This document shows, piece after piece, positions 1-7,072 of a stretch of 64,000 nucleotides of DNA. The notes under the pieces are model-generated. The model saw nothing but the letters and a program-made list of their open reading frames with translations, ran no database searches and was not told the origin of the DNA. The stretch is from Bradyrhizobium sp. AUGA SZCCT0158 (GTDB lineage Bacteria; Pseudomonadota; Alphaproteobacteria; Rhizobiales; Xanthobacteraceae). The first letter of the stretch is position 1, and every line of letters begins with the position of its first letter. The stretch is from contig NZ_JAFCME010000006.1 of the NCBI RefSeq assembly GCF_018130065.1, positions 248,001-312,000 of the forward strand, given 5' to 3'. The translations under genes and the position numbers were made by a program.

Positions 1-395
1 TTGGCCGGAAGGATTATCCAGGCCCATCTGTGCGGCTCGATCTCGCGAACCTGGTATTCAACCGAACGGTACTGCATTCTAAGCATATAATCACAGCGGC
101 CTACTTTGTTCCGGCGAGTGGCCTACTTCGGCCAGTACCGCCAAGGGCCACTGGCCTGTCTCGACCTCTAGTGCCTAATTTGAAACCGGAGTGGCCCGTT
201 TTGGTTTTTGGGACATAATCAGGGTGATGTTTTATCAAGAGAAGATCGATCCTCCGGGGCCATTGCCGCCCGCCACGGGACCTCCCGATGTCCCCACCTT
301 CACCGCACAATCGAATCCCTGAAACGCGAGAACGCTTGGCTTCGAGCGCGGCTAACCCGCTTGGCCCGAGCAAAGTAGGTTAGGGCCAGGGCCTG
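1..395. other. No convincing gene; decayed coding remnant
   Basis: I find no complete gene here. One plus-strand frame stays open to a stop at 376-378 and ends in a charged, helix-like tail (RTIESLKREN followed by AWLRARLTRLARAK), which looks like the end of a coiled-coil protein, but its upstream part has no recognisable start or family. It may be the tail of a gene broken at its 5' side. Confidence 0.3.
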
Positions 396-581
396 ATGCC
401 AGATCAACACGCGGAACGCTTTCGTCAAGAAGCCGAGGAATGTAGGCATCAAGCGGAGAAGGCCATCAGTCAGCGCGACAAAGAGGAATGGCTCCGGCTT
501 GCCGCTGAGTGGATCAAGCTGGCGCAATCGGCGATGGACGAAAGTCGCTATAAAGGAGGAAGGCGACCCTCAGTGGCGTAG
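396..581 (+). CDS. Small helical hypothetical protein (FRQEAEEC family)
   Basis: A 61-residue protein that is almost entirely charged amphipathic helix (FRQEAEECRHQAEKA, then DKEEWLRLAAEWIKLA). This arrangement is a very common uncharacterised small family in Bradyrhizobium, and the last gene of the 10.1-10.7 kb operon (YCRKAADQC, WLELASDW) is a distant member. There are no membrane segments or metal-binding motifs beyond a single cysteine. The function is unknown. The start is the first ATG of the frame; no strong ribosome binding site is visible before it. Confidence 0.6.
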   Translation: MPDQHAERFRQEAEECRHQAEKAISQRDKEEWLRLAAEWIKLAQSAMDESRYKGGRRPSVA

Positions 582-617
582 CCGCCAAGATCATCCAGGC
601 GATGCATCGGCGGACAA

Positions 618-1031
618 TTGAATCTCGTGACGCACGGTACCCAGAATCTGGCCAATCGCCAGCATGCGCTTCGTCAGGGAGACCGAACCGCAACGCCGGT
701 TTGTGTTTCTGTGCAAGGCCGCGATCTATTCGGCCGGGACCACCTTTATGAGCTTCTTCATGCGCGAGCACCGCTATCTGTCCCGCGGCACTCGGCTGAT
801 GATTCACGAGCGCAAACTGGCGAAGCACCTGGTGATCGACGGCGCGCTTACAACCTGCCTCGCGACCGTGCAGGCCACGCTGAACGAAATCGAGTGCTCG
901 AATCGCCAGTCAGAACGAGGGTTTCCAGAAATCTGGTGCTGGGCTCCAGTTTCGGCCTCGATGAAGTGCTCAAGCGCGCGCCGTAGAACTGGTACAGACA
1001 TAAAGAATATTATCAGCTAGAGCCCGTATGA
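618..1031 (+). pseudogene. Broken ClpP-class serine protease-like gene
   Basis: Remains of a ClpP-like protease. The central frame (from 664) reads RRFVFLCKAAIYSAGTTF and later RGTRLMIHER, which fits the region around the active-site serine (IYSAGTT) of short ClpP-like proteins found in rhizobia. The N-terminal part (VTHGTQNLANRQHA, from a TTG at 618) is in a different frame, and near 910-925 the homology returns to that first frame as NLVLGSSFGLDEVLKRAP. An in-frame TAG at 984 then interrupts a tail reading NWYRHKEYYQLEPV up to 1031. Two frame changes and a nonsense codon make it a pseudogene. The family call is from motif memory only. Confidence 0.5.
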
Positions 1032-1110
1032 CGTTCTCGAAATGTGGTCATGAGGACGTTTCTGCGCTGGGAATAAATATCAGGGACTGGGTCAAGCAGG
1101 TCGGAGCATA

Positions 1111-1290
1111 TCACCGCTTCGACTTTTTCCCGGTCTTCTTGCTCTTAGAAGCTTTCTTCCCACTTTTTTTGGCGGTTTTTGCAGAGCGCTTTTTAGCCGC
1201 GGTTTTCTTTTTTTTCTTTGCCATGGCGTTCGTGATCTGGCGCCCCGTCATCGGTACGTTAGAGTCATTGCGTTTGGATTTCTTCGCCAT
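1111..1290 (-). CDS. Short lysine-rich histone H1-like protein
   Basis: A 59-residue protein on the minus strand, about 40 percent lysine. After a short polar N-terminus (MAKKSKRNDSNVP) it becomes an almost pure Lys/Ala/Ser tail ending in KKTGKKSKR. It is preceded by a purine-rich GAGAGAAACC. Basic tails of this kind occur in bacterial histone-H1-like DNA-binding proteins, so non-specific nucleic-acid binding is likely but inferred. It lies just downstream of, and on the same strand as, the 124-residue lysine-rich gene at 1348-1722, so the two may be co-transcribed. Confidence 0.65.
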   Translation of the reverse strand: MAKKSKRNDSNVPMTGRQITNAMAKKKKKTAAKKRSAKTAKKSGKKASKSKKTGKKSKR

Positions 1291-1347
1291 GGTTTCTCTC
1301 TCGCCCGGATGATGTGGGGCGTTTCAATGTCTGAGAAGGGCTGAACA

Positions 1348-1722
1348 TTAGCGCTTTGACGTACTTTTCCTCTTAGATGACTTTTTGGCGGATTTCTTAG
1401 ACGCCTTCTTAGCTGACTTCTTCGGTGCGGACTTCTTCGCGGCCTTTTTCGAAGACTTTCTGGCCGACTTTTTTGCTGACTTCTTCGAAGTCTTCTTGGC
1501 CGTCTTCTTAGCCGCTGCAGCCTTGGCCACTTTCTTGGTGGCCTTCTTGACCGACTTCGGCACGCGCTTCGCGACCGCTTTAGTGGCCTTCTTGGCGACA
1601 GTCTTGACGGCGGCCTCAGCCAATGTCCCGGCGGCCCCGGCGACCAGGTCGGTCATTTGCTCCATGATGGGCTTCTTGGATTGGTCGGCCTCATTAGCTT
1701 GCTCGGGCTTTTCAGTGTCCAT
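1348..1722 (-). CDS. Histone H1-like lysine/alanine-rich protein
   Basis: A 124-residue protein. Residues 1-40 are acidic to neutral (MDTEKPEQANEADQSKK, MEQMTDLVAGAAGTLAEAAV), then residues 45-124 are a run of AKK, SKK and AKKS units ending in SKRKSTSKR. A clear ribosome binding site (GGAGGACACC) precedes the ATG. The layout is a short helix plus a long cationic tail, as in H1-like and AlgP-like nucleoid proteins. It probably binds DNA and compacts it, and may be carried by the island as a silencing or packaging factor; that role is inference. Confidence 0.75.
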   Translation of the reverse strand: MDTEKPEQANEADQSKKPIMEQMTDLVAGAAGTLAEAAVKTVAKKATKAVAKRVPKSVKKATKKVAKAAAAKKTAKKTSKKSAKKSARKSSKKAAKKSAPKKSAKKASKKSAKKSSKRKSTSKR

Positions 1723-1956
1723 GGTGTCCTCCAGAATCAGTATCCTAGCTCAATTTTCCTTCAGGCGGCATTGATAGGGTGGGGTATCTCCCCAAGAAAT
1801 CATTCAGAGGGACTGATCTTATGGAAATAGTGGCAGCCATCATCACGGGGGTGTTGAGCTTAGGTTATCCCGGCTAAACGCCAATTAGCCATTCGGCCCC
1901 TAAGTTGCCACGCAATCGCTTAATGCTAGAAGGGCACCTCACAAAAGAAGTCCCTT

Positions 1957-2154
1957 GTGGCCACGAAAGCTAAGAAGAAAGCCAAGAAGACGGCGGCACG
2001 TCGTGGATATACGAAAGACGATCCAAAACTGCTGAAGACGCATTCGAAGTCTAAGACTCCGTTGGAGCGTATCGCAAAGCTTATGAAGCGATCGGGTGCG
2101 ACGTCGAACGGCGAGGGCAATGGGTCTGCCGCTGGGCCACCGTCGATAAATTGA
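1957..2154 (+). pseudogene. Small lysine-rich protein with frameshifted C-terminus
   Basis: The frame opens with GTG at 1957 and reads ATKAKKKAKKTAARRGYTKD followed by LLKTHSKSKTPLERIAKLMKRS. This matches a common rhizobial small family that should end in a conserved LG.GLGHRR-type tail. That tail is present, but in the +1 frame (RARAMGLPLGHRR, stop at 2147-2149), so one base has been gained or lost near 2090. In the present frame the protein instead ends GNGSAAGPPSIN. It is either a decayed gene or makes a product with a replaced C-terminus. The function of the family is unknown; basic residues suggest nucleic-acid binding. Confidence 0.6.
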
Positions 2155-2156
2155 AA

Positions 2157-2196
2157 CCGGGCGGCCCGTCTGCATGGTGTCAGGTGAACCGCCCGG
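2157..2196 (+). terminator. Hairpin after the lysine-rich gene
   Basis: Arms CCGGGCGG (2157-2164) and CCGCCCGG (2189-2196) pair perfectly around a 24-nt loop, three bases after the stop of the 1957 frame. There is no long T run, so terminator activity is only likely. Confidence 0.4.
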
Positions 2197-2409
2197 CCAG
2201 AGGACCGTCTGTGGCTAAACGAGACGGCTGGCCCGAGAATACACAAGCGCGGTTTGAGTTCCTATTTTTTTAAATGGGAGACCAGGCGCAGTAGCGAGGT
2301 TTGATTACAGTCGCGCCTAACCCACAGAATGCTTGTTTGCCGGAAGCCCCAGAATAGGAACGGTGAAGTATTTACAAAGTTTCTAACGCAGCAAGAGTGG
2401 TGAGGACCC

Positions 2410-2667
2410 ATGTACGCTGCGCACTTTCCCATTACCGAAAACAACCCCGACCTGTGCCAAGCTATGACGATCGCCATGGGCTACGTGCACGCGACCGGGC
2501 TCGTTGATAAGTTCCTCAATCCTGAATTGTTGGTTGCCACGGCGATCTCAAATGCCTGGAAGGGTGGGATGAGGCACCCGATACGCCTCGCTAACGAAGG
2601 CATCGTTTGTGCGGAGCGAACGGCCCAGCTCGGAACCCTGCCATCTGTGTTTGCGAGACTCATATAA
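2410..2667 (+). CDS. Hypothetical protein, 85 residues
   Basis: An 85-residue soluble protein starting at the ATG after GTGAGGACCC, a fair ribosome binding site. It reads naturally (NNPDLCQAMTIAMGYV, LVDKFLNPELLVATAISNAW, GGMRHPIRLANEGIV), with alternating helices and no signal or membrane segment. I recognise no domain; similar short proteins occur in Bradyrhizobium islands. About 200 bp follow without a gene. It may be intact, but there is no independent support beyond amino-acid composition and start signal. Confidence 0.5.
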   Translation: MYAAHFPITENNPDLCQAMTIAMGYVHATGLVDKFLNPELLVATAISNAWKGGMRHPIRLANEGIVCAERTAQLGTLPSVFARLI

Positions 2668-2867
2668 GGCCGGATCCGCACTCCGCACTCTGCCTTGGAG
2701 TGCTGCATAAGTCGTGCATTATTCTGCCGCGTGGCAGATGGAATTGCCCTCGCAACCGCTCTTTTCGTTGTTCGCTTTCGTGTGCGGATACAGAAGCGCA
2801 GCTATTCATTTGTCCTCATGTTATTGCAGCTGGAGCGCTCGAGCACTCTGCATCCCCCTAGGCCAAA

Positions 2868-3039
2868 TTATTGAAACAGCCAAACGTAAATCGTCGTAAT
2901 GAGCTTGCTAAGTAAGTAGAGCCAACCTGCCATTGCGAGTCCAACAGGAACAAAGAAGGCGACTCCGACGATCACTTGCTCCCACCTCTGGCCGCTGGGG
3001 TACCGGCACTTCGAAGGCCGTTTTTTCGCTGGAACTCAT
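2868..3039 (-). pseudogene. Small membrane protein split by a frameshift
   Basis: On the minus strand an ATG at 3039 with a good ribosome binding site (GGAGAGCGCA) starts MSSSEKTAFEVPVPQR. In the next frame the sequence continues naturally as WEQVIVGVAFFVPVGLAMAG and then WLYLLSKLITTIYVWLFQ, a hydrophobic helix plus tail ending at a TAA (2868-2870). The two halves look like one gene of about 53 residues with an indel near 2985. Alternatively the membrane half could be expressed from a GTG at 2975, which has its own GGGAG a few bases upstream. I do not know the family. Confidence 0.5.
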
Positions 3040-3109
3040 TGCGCTCTCCGCGTCGGGAAAAAGCGGCAACTCTTGCCCGGTTCATAAGTTGCAAGGCGAC
3101 GTCGCGCTT

Positions 3110-3240
3110 TCGCCACACCCTTTGGTCCGCCGGTGACCAGCCCAGCGCGCCTAAATGCTGGCTTGAAACGAGCCCAACGACCAGTCTGTTAAATTCTTGC
3201 GTGCAATCACGCCGTGAAACACCATACGGACACCTCCCGC
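3110..3240 (-). pseudogene. Decayed LVVGT-family small gene
   Basis: The minus-strand frame contains QEFNRLVVG, then LGALGWSPADQ. This lines up with the start of the two intact LVVGT proteins at 5666 and 15795 (LNRLVVGT, SELG, CxxLAGxTG), but the following residues bear no resemblance and the FKMSELG core is garbled. It appears to be a third, degraded copy of that small gene, running straight into the split membrane gene at 2868-3039. Confidence 0.45.
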
Positions 3241-3483
3241 CATGAGAACGGATCAACCTGGGACCAATTAGCAGCATGATGCCCGGCGCCTCCTGGATTT
3301 CGTCGTGCACACGATCGAGCTTTCTTACTGCGCACCAGGGCATGGACATGTTCGACCGCGGTTACGTTGGCGTATTGCGAGGCCACCGCCGCGCACGGTG
3401 ATCAGCGTCTCACCGGTCGAATCGGAGACCAGATGTCTTAAAAGGTGCCAACAGGCGACATGGGACCGCATCGACAAATGAAA

Positions 3484-3507
3484 GAGGCCGCCAACTGAGG
3501 CGGCCTC
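3484..3507 (-). terminator. Terminator hairpin after the leader-peptide pair
   Basis: On the minus strand GAGGCCGCC, loop TCAGTT, GGCGGCCTC is followed by TTTCATTT. It lies 24 bases past the stop of the 3531-3716 gene. A second hairpin (CCGGTT, TGCAG, AACCGG at 3512-3528) lies in between. The 31 bases at 3476-3506 recur exactly at 6130-6160, where they also follow a minus-strand small gene. Confidence 0.65.
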
Positions 3508-3530
3508 AATCCCGGTTTGCAGAACCGGCA

Positions 3531-3716
3531 TTATCTCATGTGCAGGCTCATCGATGGCTTCGACGTTACCGGCTGGTGCACGGCGTCCATCAAACGGCCG
3601 CCTAAACCTTGCAAGTACTTTTCAGCGGCATCGATTGCCATGTTGAGCATACTACCACCGCTGACGACATCGAGTTCGCCGATGCTCAGCTCACGCGCTT
3701 CATGGATGTTGGTCAT
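3531..3716 (-). CDS. Double-glycine leader peptide (bacteriocin-like)
   Basis: A 61-residue peptide. The ATG at 3716 is chosen because AGGAG lies 6 bases upstream; a longer frame begins at 3731. The N-terminus ends in ELSIGELDVVSGG, a typical double-glycine leader recognised by peptidase-containing ABC exporters, with cleavage expected after residue 21. The 40-residue remainder (SMLNMAIDAAEKY and on) is helix-forming with a QGLGG turn and no cysteines. It follows a second leader peptide gene with a 23-bp gap, so the two probably share a transcript ended by the hairpins at 3484-3528. No exporter or modifying enzyme is nearby, so export would need one elsewhere. The antimicrobial or signalling role is inference. 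Confidence 0.7.
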   Translation of the reverse strand: MTNIHEARELSIGELDVVSGGSMLNMAIDAAEKYLQGLGGRLMDAVHQPVTSKPSMSLHMR

Positions 3717-3739
3717 GTCTCGCTCCTGCATTCCGTCCC

Positions 3740-3910
3740 TTATTTATGAACGGGGTCAGTCGGGCGGTCGGTCGAACGGCGAAGATCGCCGGGCCCTCCA
3801 AAGAGGCCACGGAGCCAGCTGATAATGCCCCCAGCGCTGATCGCCTCGAGTTCGGCATCCGTCAACGCGTCGATTTCCGGGTACGAAATTTCGTCTTTTG
3901 AATTGATCAT
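3740..3910 (-). CDS. Second double-glycine-type leader peptide
   Basis: A 56-residue peptide starting at the ATG at 3910, with AGGAG 9 bases upstream. The leader MINSKDEISYPEIDALTD continues as AELEAISAGG, which matches the acidic, leucine-spaced pattern of double-glycine leaders, with an alanine-glycine-glycine cleavage site after residue 28. The core IISWLRGLFGGPGDLRR begins hydrophobic and amphipathic, then becomes polar (STDRPTDPVHK). It is the first gene of a two-peptide unit with 3531-3716. Two-peptide organisation is known for class IIb bacteriocins; calling these such is speculative because neither core has a clear GxxxG pair in a helix. Confidence 0.65.
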   Translation of the reverse strand: MINSKDEISYPEIDALTDAELEAISAGGIISWLRGLFGGPGDLRRSTDRPTDPVHK

Positions 3911-4293
3911 TGCAGTTCTCCTGCTTGCTCGGGAGGGCCATCCCTCAATCCGTGGCCGAAGGAGTACCCCGGCTGCGTTCTCCCGGCTGTGCTGCACATC
4001 ACACAGGCGTCACACTTCTATATAGGCACTGCCATTTTCAACTAGGCCACTAGGGGGCGAAACAGGCCAGTACCCAGTTTTGGCAACGCGGCACTTGCCC
4101 GCTTTGTCGTGGTAGCCCACGAAGTGAACTCACCGGCCCTTAGCCGGGCCGCTTGAACATCGTTCCTGAAGAAGCGAGAGATTGCGTAAATTTCATATGG
4201 GGCGCCGCAACCTCAGTGTCGTGACTTCCGTTGTACTAACGAAAGCGCCATGACCTTCAAGGAAACCACGCAGTGCAGATTCGTAAGCCCCCT
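3911..4293. other. Intergenic stretch upstream of the leader peptides
   Basis: No gene is supported. The part next to 3910 should hold the promoter for the two leader peptides, but I see no clear -35/-10 pair. A short GC hairpin (CGGCCC, GGGCCG) lies near 4131-4148. Confidence 0.4.
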
Positions 4294-4452
4294 ATGTTTC
4301 GCAACGCAATCGATTTACGGGACAAAGTCCAAGTAAAGGTTCTGCGAAGGCGTCTTAAGCTCTCTGCCCCGGAGTTGGGTGACATTATCCGCAAGACCGG
4401 TAACTCGCTTGCTGCGATCACCAACGAAGCAGCCGCCACCCGGCCTCGTTAG
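4294..4452 (+). CDS. DUF3606-like small protein
   Basis: A 52-residue protein. The core IDLRDKVQVKVLRRRLKLS, then ELGDIIRKTGNSLAAIT, follows the pattern of DUF3606: an Asp-rich start, a helix carrying paired basic residues, and a KTGNSxAAI helix-turn. These proteins are abundant in Bradyrhizobium and their function is unknown. The first ATG has no obvious ribosome binding site; a GTG at 4273 would add seven residues and is an alternative. The frame is closed upstream at 4237. Confidence 0.6.
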   Translation: MFRNAIDLRDKVQVKVLRRRLKLSAPELGDIIRKTGNSLAAITNEAAATRPR

Positions 4453-4683
4453 AACGCTTCTTGCATCATCCAGCCCTGCTAGGCATGATCCATGTTCAAA
4501 CATCAGTGCCAGGTGGAGCTTGAATGATTTAGCGACCTGCAGCGCACCCGCTTCATCGGTTTCAATCGCAATTTTCTGCGCGAGCGTCACGTCGTCGGCG
4601 ACCAGTGGCCCAATGGGCGCAAAACACTCCGTCTGTCGGATGCCCATACTGGTCAAGTTCATGGATATTTGTTTGTGTGCCAT
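4315..4683 (-). CDS. Doubtful ORF, 122 residues
   Basis: A minus-strand frame that overlaps the better-supported DUF3606-like gene at its 3' end. The first 75 residues (LVADDVTLAQKIAIETDE, LQVAKSFKLHLALMFEHG) read like protein, while the last 40 do not. It could be a real gene whose end has been replaced, or chance. No family is recognised. Confidence 0.25.
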   Translation of the reverse strand: MAHKQISMNLTSMGIRQTECFAPIGPLVADDVTLAQKIAIETDEAGALQVAKSFKLHLALMFEHGSCLAGLDDARSVLTRPGGGCFVGDRSKRVTGLADNVTQLRGRELKTPSQNLYLDFVP

Positions 4684-4728
4684 AACTTATGCGGTATCGC
4701 TTGCCGCTACGCGATGGCCTTTGGGACT

Positions 4729-5205
4729 TCATCGCTTAATACTTAGTTGAACCATTTCATTCGAGAACTTGCGGAACGTTGCGATCCGCTCTTTTGTGAG
4801 CTCTTCAATCACGCGGATTAACTGAAAGGGCGACCTAATTGACGCAAGCCTCGGTCCGAATTCAAGCGCAAATTGCATGTTGGCTTGTGCCATTTCTAAC
4901 AGCTTTGCTTGATAAGCCTGCGCTATTGCCGTGGCTGAAGAAAAATCAAAACCTTTCTTTAGTTCCGTTTCGCTCATGATCTGTTTGACGGAGTCCTGCA
5001 GTGCCATCGCCGGACTCTCAAGAATGGCAGCCTTTTGTTCCGGGGCATGACCCTTGGGGGACAATCTAATTGGGTCGGCTGCAACGGAGCGCACGCGGCT
5101 GGGTTTAGAGCTTCTAATAACGGCCGAATTGGCCCGTTGGGCCTTCGCGGTGACTTTAGAACTGCGGGTGGGCTTTGACGCCGTTGGCGCTTTACGTTTG
5201 GTCAT
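4729..5205 (-). CDS. Phasin-like protein
   Basis: A 158-residue protein from the ATG at 5205 (GGAG upstream); an earlier in-frame ATG at 5244 is less likely. Residues 1-70 are a basic, proline/serine-rich tail (TKRKAPTASKPTRSSK). The C-terminal half (FDFSSATAIAQAYQAKLLEM, then FALEFGPRLASIRSPFQLI, ending IATFRKFSNEMVQL) matches the phasin_2 pattern of two long amphipathic helices. Phasins coat polyhydroxyalkanoate granules; the lysine-rich N-terminal extension resembles PhaF-type phasins that also bind DNA. No PHA genes are near, so it is a stand-alone copy. Confidence 0.75.
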   Translation of the reverse strand: MTKRKAPTASKPTRSSKVTAKAQRANSAVIRSSKPSRVRSVAADPIRLSPKGHAPEQKAAILESPAMALQDSVKQIMSETELKKGFDFSSATAIAQAYQAKLLEMAQANMQFALEFGPRLASIRSPFQLIRVIEELTKERIATFRKFSNEMVQLSIKR

Positions 5206-5665
5206 TTCAGCACTCCAAACATTATTATTGACCAAAACGGTCATAATTGAAGAGTCAACATGCTGAGCAGTTCAACGTTCCATCGAGTAACAGTGCGACG
5301 CGGACTAATGCCCACCACGTTGAGCTGTTTTGACCAGCCGTTCGGATATGCAGATTGTCCAGTGCATCGCGGCAGGTGATCCTTCCACGCTACTTCGAAG
5401 CTGGGGACTTAGGATCAGATGGCCCCATGCGTCTCCGGGTGAAGATGCATTAAAGCCAGTTGGCAGGTCGCCATCCTATCAGCCCTGTCAAATCTGCGAT
5501 GCTTATCGCCGGTGCGTGCCTTCGAGAAGGCGGTCGCCGCGGCGGAGTAGGAAGCGCGGCAGTGCCGGACCGGGACACCGAGGCAGTGACGCGCGGGGGT
5601 TGGAAGCCGCCCGCGCCACCGCCACAACACCTTCTCTCATATGCGGGGAAAGTCCGGCCACTGCG
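5206..5665. other. No recognisable gene
   Basis: Frames on both strands are open but translate to arginine/proline-rich shadow sequence typical of non-coding GC-rich DNA. The part next to 5205 should contain the phasin promoter; none stands out. Confidence 0.4.
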
Positions 5666-5875
5666 TCATCGCGAGAACGGGGTGATAAAATCCCTGTGCA
5701 GGCAAGTTGGTCTATTGCCACCATCGAACAGCACGGTGACGCCCGTATTGCGATTGGAAATCTCGACAACGATCCCAGTCTTGCCGGCCAGCGAGCGGCA
5801 TCGAGTGGCTCCGAGTTCACTCATCTTGAAGCAAGTGCCGACGACCAGTCTATTCAATTCTTGCACGTCACCCAC
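5666..5875 (-). CDS. LVVGT-family small protein
   Basis: A 69-residue soluble protein. The sequence LNRLVVGTCFKMSELGATRC, then LAGKTGIVVEISNRNTGVTV and LHRDFITPFS, suggests a compact beta-barrel-like fold, perhaps a small KOW/SH3-like domain (TGIVVE, VTVLFDG), but this is a guess from pattern. The GTG at 5875 has GGAG 7 bases upstream and is preferred to starts further out. A close paralogue is at 15795-15998 (over half identical, including the stretch MSELG) and a decayed copy near 3110-3240. Confidence 0.7.
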   Translation of the reverse strand: MGDVQELNRLVVGTCFKMSELGATRCRSLAGKTGIVVEISNRNTGVTVLFDGGNRPTCLHRDFITPFSR

Positions 5876-6138
5876 ATTTTTACTCCGTGAAAAAACACCA
5901 CTTAGAAGGACATTTGAACTTCTGCCACGGCCCCAGGGTTCCATGGCTCGACAGGCCCTCACCCAAGCCCGTTGGCTCACACGGCGGGTCTGCCTTCGAC
6001 CGCGGAGTTACCCCAAACTCGGAACAATCCAACCACGTTGCGTTAATTGTGATCGCCGTTGGCGCGTTTCGTTGCGGTGGTAATGAGCGCTGCCTACCGG
6101 CCCCCGCCGGCTTTTTCTGCGGCTCGCAAAAATGAAAG

Positions 6139-6160
6139 AGGCCGCCAACTGAGGCGGCCT
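6139..6160 (-). terminator. Terminator hairpin, twin of the one at 3.5 kb
   Basis: On the minus strand AGGCCGCC, TCAGTT, GGCGGCCT is followed by CTTTCATTTTT. It begins at the stop codon of the 6160-6354 gene. The 31 bases 6130-6160 are identical to 3476-3506. Confidence 0.7.
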
Positions 6161-6354
6161 TACTCGCGATTGGAGCCAGAGGATAACAGGAATTCGCTCA
6201 TATCAAGTGCCGTTTCAATCTGGCGAAGCTTCTGGACTAATTCGTCGCGCTCGCTGCATGGCGCAAGCGTCTCCACATCTGACCGGACCCGTCGAGCCAA
6301 ATCAATCAAGCGTTCTTCAAGTGTCGTGTTGGGGCTGACAAGGCGGCGCCGCAC
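6160..6354 (-). CDS. Small helical protein of the WLSSPGL family (variant tail)
   Basis: A 64-residue all-helical protein: TLEERLIDLARRVRSDVETL, then ERDELVQKLRQIETALDMSE and FLLSSG. It shares the plan (LEERL, ERDxLxxKxRQxETA, then a short SS-G tail) of a family widespread in Bradyrhizobium whose usual end is EWLSSPGL; here the tail is shortened to FLLSSGSNRE. It starts 4 bases after the gene at 6359 ends and so is the second gene of a two-gene operon ended by the 6139-6160 hairpin. Function unknown. Confidence 0.65.
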   Translation of the reverse strand: MRRRLVSPNTTLEERLIDLARRVRSDVETLAPCSERDELVQKLRQIETALDMSEFLLSSGSNRE

Positions 6355-6358
6355 AGCC

Positions 6359-6601
6359 TCACTCCGGGGCTTTGAGGCCGCTGGATTGCCAGCCCGACTT
6401 ATCTGACGTCGGATCTCGGGCGACGGTGCGCGTCATCGTGTGATTGCAATTGGCGCACTCAAAGGTACGGCTGTCATCGCTCTCTGAACTTGGACTGATC
6501 ATGGTCAGCACCATTCGTTTAAAACATTGGGGGCAGCGGGGCCGCTCAATTGGGATCAGCGACGGTTCTGGACGGGTATGAGGTTGGGGCATGTGATGCA
6601 T
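6359..6601 (-). CDS. Small zinc-ribbon-like protein
   Basis: An 80-residue protein with two CxxC knuckles (RCPQCFKRMVL and FECANCNHTM) 30 residues apart, the arrangement of a zinc ribbon. The end reads SGWQSSGLKAPE, echoing the SSPGL-type tails of neighbouring small families. Homologues with the same plan are common and uncharacterised in Bradyrhizobium. ATG codons at 6601 and 6592 are both possible. The repeat at 6615-6732 lies immediately upstream, as its relative does before the operon at 10.7 kb, so it may carry the promoter. Confidence 0.7.
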   Translation of the reverse strand: MHHMPQPHTRPEPSLIPIERPRCPQCFKRMVLTMISPSSESDDSRTFECANCNHTMTRTVARDPTSDKSGWQSSGLKAPE

Positions 6602-6614
6602 CCATTTTGATCAG

Positions 6615-6732
6615 GCGGGAGCTCAACACTCTCAGTCACCGATGAAAGCCGAAGGCGGAGCGGTGATCGGGATAATCTGGCATGTCCGGCAGCTGACGTT
6701 GTGGTCAAAATTGCTCACACCGCAAAAGTTAA
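6615..6732 (-). repeat. Dispersed ~110-bp repeat, copy 1
   Basis: Aligns with 10762-10882 (same orientation) and with the reverse complement of 10013-10118, at about 70-75 percent identity. Shared blocks on the plus strand are TCACCGATGAAAGCC, GCGGTGATCGGGA, ATCTGGCATGTCCGG, TGGTCAAAAT and AAAGTTAATG. Read on the minus strand it carries a short frame ending AFIGD; all three copies keep this ending in phase with only synonymous differences, which suggests it was once coding. Confidence 0.65.
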
Positions 6733-7072
6733 TGGAGGAGGAAATATGATCAGTACCGCTGGGTACTGGCCGAATGGCCGAGCTTTTCTGAAGTCGATCG
6801 AGGCGCCGGCCCCCGAGCCGGTGCCCACCTGCGACTTTTCCAGGACCCGTCATTTCAGTTCCGCCAGACCTTTCAAATGTGGTCCAGCTGGTCGACCATC
6901 AGGGCAAGCGCCGCGGGCGCGCCGCAGCCTAAAACTGCCCGGGTCGCGCAGGCCTTCGCGGGGATCGCGATTTTCTCTGCCGTCTCTTATAGGCTGCACT
7001 TATCCCGAATACTTTTGTTGAACCAATGCATCAGGCAATCGTTACCGGTGGCGACTAACCGGAGGAGAATTT
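6733..7072. other. Upstream region of the Asp/Arg-rich secreted protein
   Basis: A plus-strand ATG at 6746 follows a strong GGAGGAGG site and begins ISTAGYWPNGRAFLKSIEA, but the translation soon turns into arginine/proline shadow, so I do not call a gene. It may be the 5' end of a gene broken near 6850. Confidence 0.3.
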
